A DNA stretch of 38,510 nucleotides from assembly GCA_903838125.1 (NCBI GenBank), contig CAILXF010000004.1:1-38510 (forward strand). The letters run 5' to 3'. Source of the stretch: an uncultured Pseudomonadota bacterium. GTDB lineage: Bacteria; Pseudomonadota; Gammaproteobacteria; Burkholderiales; Methylophilaceae. Each line of letters begins with the position of its first letter. The first letter of the stretch is position 1. The notes under the pieces were generated by a model that was not told the origin of the DNA, made no database searches, and saw nothing but the letters and a program-made list of their open reading frames with translations. The translations under genes and the position numbers were made by a program. Below are positions 1 through 9,159 of the stretch, one piece after another.

Positions 1-140
1 ACTACTGTGGATAAATTGTTGAGAAAATATTATGATTTCGTAAAACGCGTACTTATCCTAAAATTATCCACAACATATCCTTAACATTACACACAATTTT
101 AATAAAGATCTTAAACGATTTTTGTTAAAAAAATGTGATT
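1..140. other. dnaA downstream spacer with DnaA boxes (possible oriC part)
   Basis: This AT-rich spacer lies just beyond the dnaA stop codon, where dnaN normally follows; dnaN itself would be outside the window. Two perfect 9-bp DnaA boxes are visible: TTATCCACA at 64-72 and its reverse complement at 6-14. A weaker copy (TTATCCTAA, 7 of 9 matches) is at 53-61. Boxes in opposite orientation in an AT-rich dnaA-dnaN spacer fit an origin or an autoregulatory DnaA-binding region. That function is inferred. Confidence 0.55.
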
Positions 141-1535
141 TTAATCTCTAATTACCTGAACCAAGAAACTTATGTCCCTAGTAAAGGTTGGGTCATTTTG
201 CCTTAATAAATCAATTTCATCACAGGCATGCATTACTGTAGTGTGATGTCTACCACCAAAGGCCTCGCCAATCTCAGGAAAGCTATGATTGGTTAATTCG
301 CGAGATAAAGCCATAGCAATTTGACGTGGCCGCGCAAAGTTACGCGTACGTTTTTTGCTGTACATCTCAGCCACTTTAATTTTGTAATAATCTGCGACAG
401 TTTTTTGTATATTTTCCATGGTGATTTGACGGCCACGAACGGCAATTAAATCCCTTAACGCATCTTTTGCTAGATGCACATCAATGACATGCCCCGTAAA
501 TTTAGCCATCGCGATAATACGATTGAGCGCCCCTTCGAGTTCGCGTACGCTTGAACGTATTTGTTTTGCAATAAAGAATGCAACATCTTCGGGTAGATCT
601 AAATTAACTGCTTCGGCCTTCTTAAGTAAAATCGCAACACGCATTTCTAATTCAGGTGGTTCGACAGCAACGGTTAAACCCCAACTAAAACGAGTTCTTA
701 AGCGCTCATCAACATCTATAATTTCTTTGGGGTAGGTATCACAAGTAATAATAATTTGTTTCTTGGCTTCAATTAGCGCATTAAAAGCGTAGAAAAACTC
801 TTCTTGAGTGCGTGTTTTTTTGGCAAAAAATTGAATATCATCGATAAGTAGCAAATCTAAAGAGTGATATTGCCGCTTAAACTCATCAAAAGCCTTGTGC
901 TCGTATGCTTTGACGACATCTGAAACGTAGCGTTCTGCATGTAAATAACGTATTTTTGCATCAGGATTATGTTGTTTTAATTCATTGCCAATCGCTTGTA
1001 GCAAATGCGTTTTACCTAAACCGACCCCGCCGTAGATAAACAACGGGTTGTATGCTGTACCGGGATTTTGGGCTACCTGTATCGCCGCTGCACGTGCCAA
1101 CTGGTTAGCGCGGCCGGTAACATAATTATCAAAATTAAAAGCCGGGTTTAGGCCTGAACTTTCATTGCTTTTATTATGGGTTACTTTAAGCGCTTTGCTT
1201 AATGTTGCTGCGCCGTTGTTTTGAATCACATCCGCAACGGCTATTTTTTGTTGTGGGCTTGTAGCGCCTTTAGTAATGGACGCAGGTATTTTGGGGTCTG
1301 ATTCAGTTAAAACAAGCTCAATCTGCATGTTATCTAAACCAGATTCAGTAGCGAATAGGTCAATTTTTTTAAGAAAGCGCTCTTTAACCCACTGCATGAC
1401 AAAGCGATTAGGCGCGACTAGTTTGACCACATTACCTTCGATTTCAGCGATTAGTGGTTTTATCCAAGTATTGAACTGTTGTGTCGACAGCTCCTTCTCA
1501 AAACGACGGAGGCATGTAGGCCAAAATTTTTCCAT
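141..1535 (-). CDS. dnaA: Chromosomal replication initiator protein DnaA
   Basis: DnaA is the AAA+ ATPase that binds 9-bp boxes at oriC, melts the adjacent duplex and loads the DnaB helicase. The 464-residue protein has the usual four parts: an N-terminal DnaB/DnaA interaction domain (about 1-80), a variable linker (about 80-130), an AAA+ domain with Walker A GGVGLGKT (169-176) and Walker B LLLIDDIQ (228-235), and a C-terminal DNA-binding domain with the DnaA signature GGRHHTTVMHA (427-437). Length and start (ATG, MEKFWPTCL) are normal for betaproteobacteria. It is transcribed away from rpmH, and DnaA boxes lie on both sides, which suggests autoregulation. Confidence 0.98.
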   Translation of the reverse strand: MEKFWPTCLRRFEKELSTQQFNTWIKPLIAEIEGNVVKLVAPNRFVMQWVKERFLKKIDLFATESGLDNMQIELVLTESDPKIPASITKGATSPQQKIAVADVIQNNGAATLSKALKVTHNKSNESSGLNPAFNFDNYVTGRANQLARAAAIQVAQNPGTAYNPLFIYGGVGLGKTHLLQAIGNELKQHNPDAKIRYLHAERYVSDVVKAYEHKAFDEFKRQYHSLDLLLIDDIQFFAKKTRTQEEFFYAFNALIEAKKQIIITCDTYPKEIIDVDERLRTRFSWGLTVAVEPPELEMRVAILLKKAEAVNLDLPEDVAFFIAKQIRSSVRELEGALNRIIAMAKFTGHVIDVHLAKDALRDLIAVRGRQITMENIQKTVADYYKIKVAEMYSKKRTRNFARPRQIAMALSRELTNHSFPEIGEAFGGRHHTTVMHACDEIDLLRQNDPTFTRDISFLVQVIRD

Positions 1536-1785
1536 CTACGATTTTTACCTTAGCCAATAGTTAGACTATAGCGTTATTATTGATATAACTAATTGTTTTT
1601 ATTTATTATTTTAATCATATAAAAACAATAATATTTTTTATACGACTGGTTGTATTTTAGCTCCTTTAGCTTAACTTATCCACAGGCAATTATTAAGTAA
1701 ATCAAACTAAATAAACGTTGACAGGTTATGTGGTTATCGGTTCTAATAGCGCCCTTTATAGCATTTTGCATCGCTGGAGATTTAC
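1536..1785. other. dnaA-rpmH intergenic region, AT-rich with DnaA box
   Basis: This divergent spacer separates dnaA (minus) from rpmH (plus). The stretch 1575-1645 is almost only A and T. A perfect DnaA box TTATCCACA lies at 1676-1684, and a weak one on the other strand (TGTGGTTAT) at 1729-1737. In Pseudomonas the origin lies in this rpmH-dnaA spacer, so it competes with 1-140 as the oriC site. The sequence alone does not decide between them. Confidence 0.55.
1718..1747 (+). promoter_or_regulatory. Putative sigma-70 promoter of rpmH-rnpA
   Basis: A consensus -35 box TTGACA (1718-1723) is followed after 18 bp by TCTAAT (1742-1747, 5 of 6 matches to TATAAT). It lies about 40 bp before the rpmH start. 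The weak DnaA-box-like TGTGGTTAT sits inside the spacer, so DnaA could modulate it; this is inference. Confidence 0.6.
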
Positions 1786-1920
1786 ATGAAACGTACCTAT
1801 CAACCTTCTAAGACACGCCGCGCACGTACACATGGCTTTTTAGTTCGCATGGCAACAAAAGGTGGTCGTGCTGTTATTGCAAGACGCCGTGCTAAAGGCC
1901 GTACACGCTTAGGTCTATAA
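1786..1920 (+). CDS. rpmH: 50S ribosomal protein L34
   Basis: This gene encodes the 44-residue, very basic large-subunit protein L34. The translation begins [18 protein letters not shown] and ends in [11 protein letters not shown], which is the standard L34 sequence. The ATG is preceded by a GGAG Shine-Dalgarno at about 1775-1778. It is the first gene of the conserved rpmH-rnpA-yidD-yidC-mnmE cluster, diverging from dnaA. Confidence 0.97.
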   Translation: MKRTYQPSKTRRARTHGFLVRMATKGGRAVIARRRAKGRTRLGL

Positions 1921-1924
1921 TCTT

Positions 1925-1946
1925 AAAGCCCTTAGGGCTTTATTAT
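1925..1946 (+). terminator. Weak terminator/attenuator between rpmH and rnpA
   Basis: A 7-bp stem AAAGCCC/GGGCTTT (1925-1931 with 1935-1941) and a 3-nt loop are followed by ATTATTA. The U-tract is poor, so it probably acts as a partial terminator that lets L34 be made in excess over RnpA. Confidence 0.6.
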
Positions 1947-1987
1947 TACAAAGCATTTTATCTAATTTTGTTTTATTAACAGGATTA

Positions 1988-2410
1988 TTGATAATTTTGA
2001 CTTCGCTTAGGTTTTCTAAAAAGGCTAAGCTACTTAAAACGGATGAATTTTCATCCGTTTTTAATTTCCGCAAGCGTATTTCTGCACATTACTTAGTCAT
2101 GCACTACCAGCCTAATAGCCATGAACATGCGCGCTTGGGTTTGGTGGTAGGTAAAAAAACCTCGAAATTTGCTGTGAACCGAAACTATATGCGCCGTGTG
2201 TTGCGCGAGTTCTTTAGGACACAGCAACATCAAATCTCTCATGTTGACTTAGTCGTCCGGGTGCAAAAAAAGTTTGATAGGGTAAATTTTTCTCAAATAA
2301 AGCAAGAATTTGATACTTTATTACTCAAGTTAATCATCAGCAATGCTAAACAGCGTACGCAGTTGAATAATCAATTAAATATCGTCATAAATGCACAATC
2401 TAATGAATGA
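1988..2410 (+). CDS. rnpA: Ribonuclease P protein component
   Basis: RnpA is the protein subunit of RNase P; with the M1 RNA it removes 5' leaders from pre-tRNAs. The protein is basic and shows the family pattern: LRFSKKAKLLKTDEFSSVF at the start, ARLGLVVGKK (about 48-57) and the RNR-type helix FAVNRNYMRRVLREFFR (about 61-77). The only sensible starts are TTG codons at 1988 or 1997; an AGGA at 1981-1984 is better spaced for the second, so the true start may be nine bases downstream. The C-terminus (about 115-140) is a low-complexity Asn/Gln-rich tail. The stop codon directly abuts the yidD region. Confidence 0.93.
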   Translation: MIILTSLRFSKKAKLLKTDEFSSVFNFRKRISAHYLVMHYQPNSHEHARLGLVVGKKTSKFAVNRNYMRRVLREFFRTQQHQISHVDLVVRVQKKFDRVNFSQIKQEFDTLLLKLIISNAKQRTQLNNQLNIVINAQSNE

Positions 2411-2437
2411 TTGTTTATACTTAACGCCGTGAAGAAT

Positions 2438-2650
2438 ATGATGGCGCATTTACTGATTTGGCTGATTAAAATATACCAAATTTTATTAAGTCCATTTTTT
2501 GGCCAGCAATGTCGGTTTTCTCCTACCTGTTCTCAATATGCCTTAGATGCTATTAATAAGCATGGAGCCTTGCTAGGTGCTTATTATGCAATCCGACGTT
2601 TGTTGCGTTGCCATCCATGGCATCCAGGCGGTCATGATCCTGCGCCATAG
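2438..2650 (+). CDS. yidD: Membrane protein insertion efficiency factor YidD
   Basis: YidD is a small membrane-associated protein that helps YidC insert inner-membrane proteins. The translation shows the family hallmarks: an amphipathic N-terminal helix (LLIWLIKIYQILLSPFF), the CRFSPTCSQYA block with two conserved cysteines, and the C-terminal RCHPWHPGGHDP motif. The open frame extends back to a TTG at 2411, directly after the rnpA stop, but alignment with known YidD supports the ATG at 2438 (or 2441). It lies between rnpA and yidC as in most bacteria. Confidence 0.93.
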   Translation: MMAHLLIWLIKIYQILLSPFFGQQCRFSPTCSQYALDAINKHGALLGAYYAIRRLLRCHPWHPGGHDPAP

Positions 2651-2703
2651 CGCTAAACACTAGAAATTTATTACTAATATTTTAAAAAGATTGCAATAAA
2701 ATT

Positions 2704-4353
2704 ATGGATACAAGACGTTTAGTACTATTTGTTATATTTTCAATGTCTATATTGATGCTTTGGGAGGCTTGGCAGCGTCAACATACACCAATAGAAATTA
2801 CCCAACAAATTAGCAGTAATGCGCCAATGGACAATAGCGTTCCTAGCCAATCCACAAGCGCAGCAGTTGTAGCTAAAACAGAGATGCCGGCGGAGTCTGA
2901 CTACAAATTACTTAGTGGACAGCGTATTAGCGTAATGACTGATCTTTATAAAGCCGATATTGAGACTACAGGCGGTGATCTACGTAGACTAGAATTACTT
3001 AAGCATCGTGCAGCTGATAATGATAAAACAAACTTTGTGTTGCTAGATGACTCTGCTAAACCAATGACCTACGTGGCACAAACCGGTTTAATTGGCGCTG
3101 ACTTACCTACACACAAAGCAGTTTTTACAACAAGTGCAACGAGCTACCAAATGCAACCGGATCAAGATGCACTTGAGGTCCGACTAAATTGGCTTAGCAA
3201 CGGTGTCAGCGTAGACAAAATATACACATTCCATCGCAATCGCTATGCAATTGACGTCACATATGAAATTAAAAATGGCTCAGCCAACGCGATTACACCC
3301 GCCGTTTATTATCAAATAGTGCATGACAACTTATCTAACCAAGGTTCTAAATTAATGCCAACCTTTACTGGCGGTGCGTATTATTCAGAGGAAACTAAGT
3401 TTAAAAAGTTAAAGTTTGCTGATATGGATAAAGAGGCTCTCAAGCTTAGCTCTAATGATGGTTGGGTTGGGTTGTTACAGCATTATTTTGTAAGTGCTTG
3501 GATTCCAAAAGATGGTTTAGTACGTAATTTTTACAGTAAGAAAATTAATGAAAATATGTACACGATTGGTAGCAAAAGCGCATTAGCGACGATTGCTCCT
3601 GGCGCTTCACTAGTTGTTCCCGCCCGTCTTTTCTCTGGACCTCAAACCAAGGGTGATTTGATATCAACAGCACCGGGCTTAGAATATACGGTAGATTATG
3701 GTTGGTTAACAGTTGTAGCTTCACCCCTGTTTTGGATGTTATCGAAAATACACGCGATAGTGAGTAACTGGGGGGTGGCGATTATCTTATTGACCATCTT
3801 AATCAAGGCTGCATTTTTCAGACTATCAGCTTCAAGTTACCGTAGCATGGCACAAATGCGTGAATTGGCGCCCCGACTTGAGTCTATGAAAGCAAAGTTT
3901 GGAGATGATCGCCAAAAAATGCAGGCTGCGATGATGGAGCTGTATAAAAAAGAGAAAATAAATCCTATGGGCGGTTGTTTGCCTATATTGGTTCAGATCC
4001 CAGTGTTCATTTCACTGTATTGGATGTTGTTAGGATCAGTAGAGCTTCGCCACGCTCCTTTCTTTGGATGGATTCAAGACCTGTCAGCGATTGATCCCTT
4101 CTATATCTTACCAATACTCATGGGCGCTACCATGATTATTCAAACGCGACTTAATCCTAAACCTGCCGATCCATTGCAGGCTAAGGTAATGACGTGGATG
4201 CCGGTTGTGTTCAGTGTGTTCTTTTTCTTCTTTCCTGCTGGATTGGTCTTGTATTGGTTGGTCAATAATGTGCTGTCAATTACACAGCAGTGGTACATCA
4301 ACAAAATGATTCATGCTGAAGCTTTACTCAAAAAATCAGGTGTCAAACACTAA
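2704..4353 (+). CDS. yidC: Membrane protein insertase YidC
   Basis: YidC inserts and folds inner-membrane proteins, alone or with SecYEG; subunits a and c of the ATP synthase encoded further on are classic clients. The 549-residue Gram-negative form has an N-terminal anchor (about 7-20), a large periplasmic beta domain (about 55-330) and the conserved membrane core (about 340-540). The core includes the loop with [18 protein letters not shown] and the last segment [18 protein letters not shown]. The ATG follows a 53-bp spacer after yidD. The 3' end overlaps the start region of mnmE. Confidence 0.97.
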   Translation: MDTRRLVLFVIFSMSILMLWEAWQRQHTPIEITQQISSNAPMDNSVPSQSTSAAVVAKTEMPAESDYKLLSGQRISVMTDLYKADIETTGGDLRRLELLKHRAADNDKTNFVLLDDSAKPMTYVAQTGLIGADLPTHKAVFTTSATSYQMQPDQDALEVRLNWLSNGVSVDKIYTFHRNRYAIDVTYEIKNGSANAITPAVYYQIVHDNLSNQGSKLMPTFTGGAYYSEETKFKKLKFADMDKEALKLSSNDGWVGLLQHYFVSAWIPKDGLVRNFYSKKINENMYTIGSKSALATIAPGASLVVPARLFSGPQTKGDLISTAPGLEYTVDYGWLTVVASPLFWMLSKIHAIVSNWGVAIILLTILIKAAFFRLSASSYRSMAQMRELAPRLESMKAKFGDDRQKMQAAMMELYKKEKINPMGGCLPILVQIPVFISLYWMLLGSVELRHAPFFGWIQDLSAIDPFYILPILMGATMIIQTRLNPKPADPLQAKVMTWMPVVFSVFFFFFPAGLVLYWLVNNVLSITQQWYINKMIHAEALLKKSGVKH

Positions 4354-5689
4354 CGTAGTGGAAACGATTGCAGCGATTGCGACCGCATCAGGTGCTGGGG
4401 GCATAGGAATTGTTCGAGTCTCCGGCCCCGCCTCTCGTTTAATCGCCCTTGGTATTTTGGGCCAGTGTCCAACCCCCCGCCATGCAGCTTATCTTGATTT
4501 TAAGTTGGAAGACGGCACGCTTATTGACCGTGGCATCGCTATTTTCTATGCTAATCCACACTCATATACTGGTGAAGATGTGCTTGAACTTCAAGCGCAC
4601 GGCGGCACCGCCTTAATGCAAATTCTTTTGGCGCGTTGCATAGAGCTTGGTGCACGCCAAGCTGAACCAGGAGAGTTTACCCGGAGGGCCTATTTAAACG
4701 ACAAATTGGATCTTGCTCAAGCAGAAGCCGTTGCGGATGTTATTAGCGCGGCTACGGTGGAAGCAGCCAAAAGTGCTGTGCGTTCACTCTCAGGTGAATT
4801 TTCAAAACACATCAATGCCCTACTCCTTAGGCTGATTGATTTACGTATGTTCGTTGAAGCCTGCCTAGATTTCCCAGAAGAAGAAATTGATTTCATTACA
4901 CAGGGACGGGTTGCTGAAAAGCTAGAAACAATTATGGTTGAATTGCTGGCCGTATTTTCTAAAGCGAAGCAAGGCAGTTTGTTGCGCGAGGGCATTGTGG
5001 TTGTATTAGTCGGTCAGCCTAATGTTGGAAAGTCTAGCTTAATGAATCAGTTGGCAGGTGAAGATGTCGCTATTGTTACATCGGTTGCGGGCACCACGAG
5101 AGACACCATAAAAAATGCGATACAAATCAATGGAGTTCCTCTACATATTATTGACACCGCGGGTCTGCGAGAAACTGACGATGAGGTAGAAAAATTCGGT
5201 ATTGAACGAACTTGGCGAGCTACAGAAACGGCCAATATCGCATTATTGTTGGTTGATGCAGCCCACGGCATAGGCGAACCAGAAAAAACGATTCTAGCCC
5301 GCTTGCCACGAGAAATTCACAAAATCTGGGTGCATAACAAAATCGATGTGGGTAATACTCAGCCTTCTTGTGAGCAAGTAGACGGCGCAACCCATATTTA
5401 CCTTTCCGCTAAAACGGGAGATGGTTTGGCGTTGCTTAAAAATCAATTGCTAGCGCTTGCCGGGTATCAAAGTAATTCAGAGGGTATTTTTATGGCGCGA
5501 GCTAGGCATCTACAAGCCCTGACTCAAGTGGACATGCATTTGAATGGCGCTAAGAGACAAATGAGTTCTGCCGAGCTGTTGGCTGAAGAATTACGATTGG
5601 CTCAAGACCAATTGGCTAGCATCACGGGAGAATTTACCCCCGATGATCTTTTGGGTGAAATATTCTCAAAATTCTGTATAGGAAAATAG
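4340..5689 (+). CDS. mnmE: tRNA modification GTPase MnmE
   Basis: MnmE works with MnmG to build the 5-carboxymethylaminomethyl (cmnm5) group on wobble U34 of certain tRNAs. Visible are the N-terminal folate-binding domain ([30 protein letters not shown]), the inserted G domain with G1 [17 protein letters not shown] and NKID, and the C-terminal CIGK motif. The frame is open back to an ATG at 4313 inside yidC. Comparison with the family favours the GTG at 4340 (or GTG 4358), since mature MnmE starts only a few residues before TIAAIAT. No good Shine-Dalgarno marks any of them; translational coupling to yidC is likely. Confidence 0.95.
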   Translation: MSNTNVVETIAAIATASGAGGIGIVRVSGPASRLIALGILGQCPTPRHAAYLDFKLEDGTLIDRGIAIFYANPHSYTGEDVLELQAHGGTALMQILLARCIELGARQAEPGEFTRRAYLNDKLDLAQAEAVADVISAATVEAAKSAVRSLSGEFSKHINALLLRLIDLRMFVEACLDFPEEEIDFITQGRVAEKLETIMVELLAVFSKAKQGSLLREGIVVVLVGQPNVGKSSLMNQLAGEDVAIVTSVAGTTRDTIKNAIQINGVPLHIIDTAGLRETDDEVEKFGIERTWRATETANIALLLVDAAHGIGEPEKTILARLPREIHKIWVHNKIDVGNTQPSCEQVDGATHIYLSAKTGDGLALLKNQLLALAGYQSNSEGIFMARARHLQALTQVDMHLNGAKRQMSSAELLAEELRLAQDQLASITGEFTPDDLLGEIFSKFCIGK

Positions 5690-5733
5690 TCCCATTATTG
5701 GTGCCCTGATATGGGGACTAAATATCAATATTT

Positions 5734-5749
5734 TGTTTCACGTGAAACC
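5734..5749. promoter_or_regulatory. parS: parS centromere-like site 1
   Basis: The 14-bp perfect palindrome GTTTCACGTGAAAC (5735-5748) is the core of the universal ParB-binding site parS. The 16-bp form differs from the consensus only in the last base. It lies downstream of mnmE and about 3.4 kb before parA. Confidence 0.93.
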
Positions 5750-5870
5750 TAATGCTTTAATCTGTTCGGATTAGCATTCTTACAGCTAGAGATCGCTAAT
5801 TGCCAGGATGTTTTCCCCTATATTCAATTTTTAATTGACGGCCACCCAATGTCTATTTGGTGCCTGCAGA

Positions 5871-6314
5871 TTACTTTTTTTCGGAAGGTGTTTTTTCTGT
5901 CATCAAGTAAGTAATGAAGTTCGCTTTTTCTGCGGCAGTGCAGTCACTGCCGATAATGTCGTTGCAATGTTGAGTAAATTGCTCTTCCACTTTGTCAATA
6001 TTGCTAAAGCGCTTGAAGTTAACCGCCGGTGAAAGCGGACGAATGGCTCTCCCCGTCACAGCATGCTTACCTTCGTCAGCAGGGTTTGATGTATGGCAAG
6101 AAGCGCAAGCCTGCGCTTTACCGCTAGTGGCTTTAATTTTACGGTTAAAAAAGAATTTACCGTCAGCAACACTTGGGCCTGAAAAAGCAGCATTAACACT
6201 TTTTGCAATGGCGGTGTATTTATGTGCCAGCTTATCTGCATTAGCAATATCAGCGTATGCTGCAGTGGCTCCGAAGCCTAATAAAGTCGCTAAAACGATA
6301 TTCATTTTTTTCAT
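5871..6314 (-). CDS. Periplasmic cytochrome c'' (SHP/DUF1924-type monohaem c)
   Basis: This is a 147-residue exported monohaem cytochrome c. A signal peptide (1-21, cleavage after AYA) gives a 126-residue mature protein. The haem motif CASCH puts the proximal ligand at mature His53. His95, Cys96 and Cys104 of Methylophilus methylotrophus cytochrome c'' are all present at the same mature positions (QHCNDI...SDC). In that protein His95 is the second axial ligand, lost on reduction so that the spin state changes with proton uptake, and Cys96-Cys104 form a disulfide. The family also includes Rhodobacter SHP (DUF1924). The physiological partner is not known from the sequence. It lies against the direction of mnmE and mnmG and between two parS sites. 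Confidence 0.9.
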   Translation of the reverse strand: MKKMNIVLATLLGFGATAAYADIANADKLAHKYTAIAKSVNAAFSGPSVADGKFFFNRKIKATSGKAQACASCHTSNPADEGKHAVTGRAIRPLSPAVNFKRFSNIDKVEEQFTQHCNDIIGSDCTAAEKANFITYLMTEKTPSEKK

Positions 6315-6449
6315 AATATATTCTATCTTTCAATTTACTAAAAACCTTAAATTGATTATTAAGGTATTTTTGCTGTAAGCCTTGTTGTTTTTAGGCGGCG
6401 CCTCTTACGATTATTTATTGGCAATGAGTGACACGCTAAAAAGTACTAA

Positions 6450-6465
6450 CGTTTCACGTGAAACA
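6450..6465. promoter_or_regulatory. parS: parS centromere-like site 2
   Basis: The second exact copy of the core palindrome GTTTCACGTGAAAC (6451-6464) differs from the 16-bp consensus only in the first base. It lies about 90 bp before mnmG and 0.7 kb from site 1, with the cytochrome gene between them. Confidence 0.93.
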
Positions 6466-6555
6466 ATCATAAAAACTTGGATTTACATGACCTGCAAGCA
6501 AGTTTGCGTTAAACTGCCATCTCTATGACTTTGACCTATTTTATACTTTTTCCAT

Positions 6556-8493
6556 ATGAATTTTCCTGATATTTTTGATGTAATTGTGGTGGGCGGCGGC
6601 CATGCCGGCACCGAGGCGGCACTTGCTAGCGCAAGGATGGGGCAAAAAACCTTATTGCTAAGCCATAACATTGAAACTTTAGGGCAAATGTCTTGCAATC
6701 CAAGCATAGGCGGTATTGGTAAAGGGCATTTGGTTAAGGAGATTGACGCGCTTGGTGGCGCCATGGCCGCTGCAACGGATGAAGGTGGCATACAATTTAG
6801 AATTTTAAACTCATCTAAAGGCCCGGCTGTGCGAGCAACGCGTGCGCAGGCTGATCGTGTTTTATATAAAGCAGCTATCCGCCACCGTTTGGAAAATCAA
6901 CCTAATCTATGGCTATTTCAACAAGCGGTTGATGACATCATTTTAGACGGCGATCGCGCATGCGGTGTCGTCACCCAAATCGGATTGCGGTTTAATGCAA
7001 AAGCAGTAGTGCTAACAGCGGGTACTTTTCTCGGTGGTTTGATTCATGTGGGGATGCAAAGTTACAGTGCTGGACGTGCTGGAGACCCCCCTTCCATTTC
7101 CCTTGCCGCGCGTTTGCGCGAAATCGGGTTGCCGGTAGGACGATTAAAAACGGGAACGCCACCGCGCATTGATGGGCGTAGCATTAATTATTCAGTCATG
7201 ACAGAGCAGGCGGGCGACACGCCGGTTCCAGTATTCTCGTTTTTAGGGAATGCGGCACAACATCCAGCGCAGATTTCTTGCTGGATTACGCATACAAATG
7301 AGCGCACCCACGACATTATACGAAGTGGTCTGGATCGCTCCCCAATGTACACTGGGGTTATTGAAGGTGTGGGCCCAAGGTATTGTCCTAGTGTGGAAGA
7401 TAAAATCCATCGCTTTGCTGATAAGGATTCCCATCAGATTTTTCTAGAGCCAGAAGGATTAACCACTAACGAAATTTACCCCAATGGTATTTCGACTAGT
7501 TTGCCATTTGATATACAGCTTGCGTTAGTACGATCTGTAAGGGGTTTAGAAGAGGCTCATATTTTACGTCCAGGTTATGCGATTGAGTATGATTATTACG
7601 ATCCACGAGGCCTAAAAAATTCACTCGAAACCAAAGCGGTGCGGGGTTTATTTTTTGCTGGACAGATCAATGGCACTACGGGTTATGAAGAGGCTGCTGC
7701 ACAGGGCTTGCTAGCGGGCGCCAATGCCGCTTTATATGCACAGGGTAAGGAGTCTTGGTGCCCTGCCCGTGACGAAGCATATCTTGGCGTACTAGTGGAT
7801 GATTTAATTACGCGAGGCGTTACCGAGCCTTATCGTATGTTTACCTCACGAGCAGAATATCGATTACAACTTCGTGAAGATAATGCAGATATGCGTCTAA
7901 CAGAAATTGGCCGTAAATTAGGTTTGGTTGATGATGCGCGCTGGGAAGCTTTTAGTCGCAAGCAGGAAGCGGTAGTGCGTGAGCAGGCAAGGCTAAGAAA
8001 GACATATGTGCAGCCTGCAAATCTCAATGCCGAGAAAATGCAAGAGATCTTTGGTAAGCCATTGGAGCATGAATACAGCTTATTCGAATTACTGCGTCGA
8101 CCTGAGGTTAGTTATGAGGCATTGCTATCTTTGGGCGCAGAGGGTTTAGGCGAAATTGAACCAGTGGTGCGTGAGCAAATAGAAATTGCGGCAAAATATC
8201 AAGGATATATTGACCGTCAAACTGATGAGGTGGCGCGGAGTCGCGGTCAGGAAAATACTAAATTACCAGCGGATTTAGACTATCGTCAAATTCATGGATT
8301 ACCTATCGAAGCACAGCAAAAGCTCAATGCACAAAAGCCGGAAACTATAGGCCAAGCCGGCCGCATTTCAGGCATTACGCCTGCTGCTATTTCGTTGTTG
8401 CTTGTATACCTCAAACGAAAATCCAGAGCTAAAACGATTGATAATTCACCCGAAGAGCCCTCGTCAATACCCCCTGTAGAAAACGTCGCCTAA
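6556..8493 (+). CDS. mnmG: tRNA U34 5-carboxymethylaminomethyl modification enzyme MnmG (GidA)
   Basis: MnmG is the FAD-dependent partner of MnmE in cmnm5U34 synthesis. The 645-residue protein has the N-terminal dinucleotide-binding motif GGGHAG (13-18), the family signatures [17 protein letters not shown] and [21 protein letters not shown], and the C-terminal helical MnmE-binding domain (about 550-625). It is slightly longer than usual because of a polar C-terminal tail rich in Ser and Pro. The start [15 protein letters not shown] matches the family. Its stop codon overlaps the rsmG start by one base. Confidence 0.98.
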   Translation: MNFPDIFDVIVVGGGHAGTEAALASARMGQKTLLLSHNIETLGQMSCNPSIGGIGKGHLVKEIDALGGAMAAATDEGGIQFRILNSSKGPAVRATRAQADRVLYKAAIRHRLENQPNLWLFQQAVDDIILDGDRACGVVTQIGLRFNAKAVVLTAGTFLGGLIHVGMQSYSAGRAGDPPSISLAARLREIGLPVGRLKTGTPPRIDGRSINYSVMTEQAGDTPVPVFSFLGNAAQHPAQISCWITHTNERTHDIIRSGLDRSPMYTGVIEGVGPRYCPSVEDKIHRFADKDSHQIFLEPEGLTTNEIYPNGISTSLPFDIQLALVRSVRGLEEAHILRPGYAIEYDYYDPRGLKNSLETKAVRGLFFAGQINGTTGYEEAAAQGLLAGANAALYAQGKESWCPARDEAYLGVLVDDLITRGVTEPYRMFTSRAEYRLQLREDNADMRLTEIGRKLGLVDDARWEAFSRKQEAVVREQARLRKTYVQPANLNAEKMQEIFGKPLEHEYSLFELLRRPEVSYEALLSLGAEGLGEIEPVVREQIEIAAKYQGYIDRQTDEVARSRGQENTKLPADLDYRQIHGLPIEAQQKLNAQKPETIGQAGRISGITPAAISLLLVYLKRKSRAKTIDNSPEEPSSIPPVENVA

Positions 8494-9149
8494 TGTTAAG
8501 GTTGAGTTTACAAGCAAAGTTAGACGCTGGTTTAACAGACATGGGTTTGCATGTTTCAGAAGAAAAGCAAGCGCAGTTAATTCAATATTTATTGCTTCTG
8601 CAGAAATGGAATCAGGTGCATAACCTAACGGCGGTGCGCGATCCCTTGGAGATGGTCACTTTGCATTTGTTAGACTCCTTGAGTGTATTGCCTTATGTTG
8701 AATCTTCGGGCGCCAAGCGTTTACTGGATGTTGGAGCTGGCGCAGGACTGCCGAGCATTCCATTAGCAATTTGTTTGCCCGATTTACAAGTGACCGCTAT
8801 TGACGCGGTAATGAAAAAAACAAGCTTTATGCGCCAAGCCAAAGGCGAATTGGCCTTGCCTAATTTTCATGTTGAAACTGGTCGGGTTGAAGCTTTAAAA
8901 AAAGAGTTTGGTTTTGATTTGATTATTTCCCGCGCATTTTCTGAGATGGCGTTATTTGTTAAATTGACCAAACACTTACTGTCGCCCAATGGATTATGGC
9001 TTGCTATGAAAGGCGTTGCGCCGCAGTTAGAAATAGAGAGCCTAATGCTAGAAGACATTTCGGTGCATGTGAAAAATATAATACCGCTAACTGTATCTGG
9101 ATTGCAGGCTGAGCGGCACTTGGTATATTTAAGTCCTTTATCCAATTAA
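8493..9149 (+). CDS. rsmG: 16S rRNA (guanine527-N7)-methyltransferase RsmG (GidB)
   Basis: RsmG uses S-adenosylmethionine to methylate N7 of G527 in 16S rRNA; its loss causes low-level streptomycin resistance in other bacteria. The 218-residue protein has the family N-terminus (LLLQKWNQVHNLTAVRDP), the SAM-binding loop LLDVGAGAGLPSIPLAI and IISRAFSEMALF. It starts in the mnmG stop (TAATG), so the two are translationally coupled, and it is 10 bp from parA. Confidence 0.97.
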   Translation: MLRLSLQAKLDAGLTDMGLHVSEEKQAQLIQYLLLLQKWNQVHNLTAVRDPLEMVTLHLLDSLSVLPYVESSGAKRLLDVGAGAGLPSIPLAICLPDLQVTAIDAVMKKTSFMRQAKGELALPNFHVETGRVEALKKEFGFDLIISRAFSEMALFVKLTKHLLSPNGLWLAMKGVAPQLEIESLMLEDISVHVKNIIPLTVSGLQAERHLVYLSPLSN

Positions 9150-9159
9150 AGAAGATGAA

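Noticed and set aside
5687-5720. Inverted repeat TAGTCCC/GGGACTA after mnmE as a terminator
   Set aside because: The loop is 20 nt, the stem includes the mnmE stop codon, and no U-run follows. It is too weak to call.
5751-5778. Imperfect inverted repeat AATGCT...AGCATT beside parS site 1
   Set aside because: The stem has a two-base bulge and no T-run on either strand. It could be a terminator remnant for the cytochrome gene, but it is not convincing.
5992-6378. 128-residue plus-strand frame over the cytochrome gene
   Set aside because: It is antisense to a clearly identified cytochrome c'' with signal peptide and haem motif; its hydrophobic end comes from the reverse of the signal peptide region.
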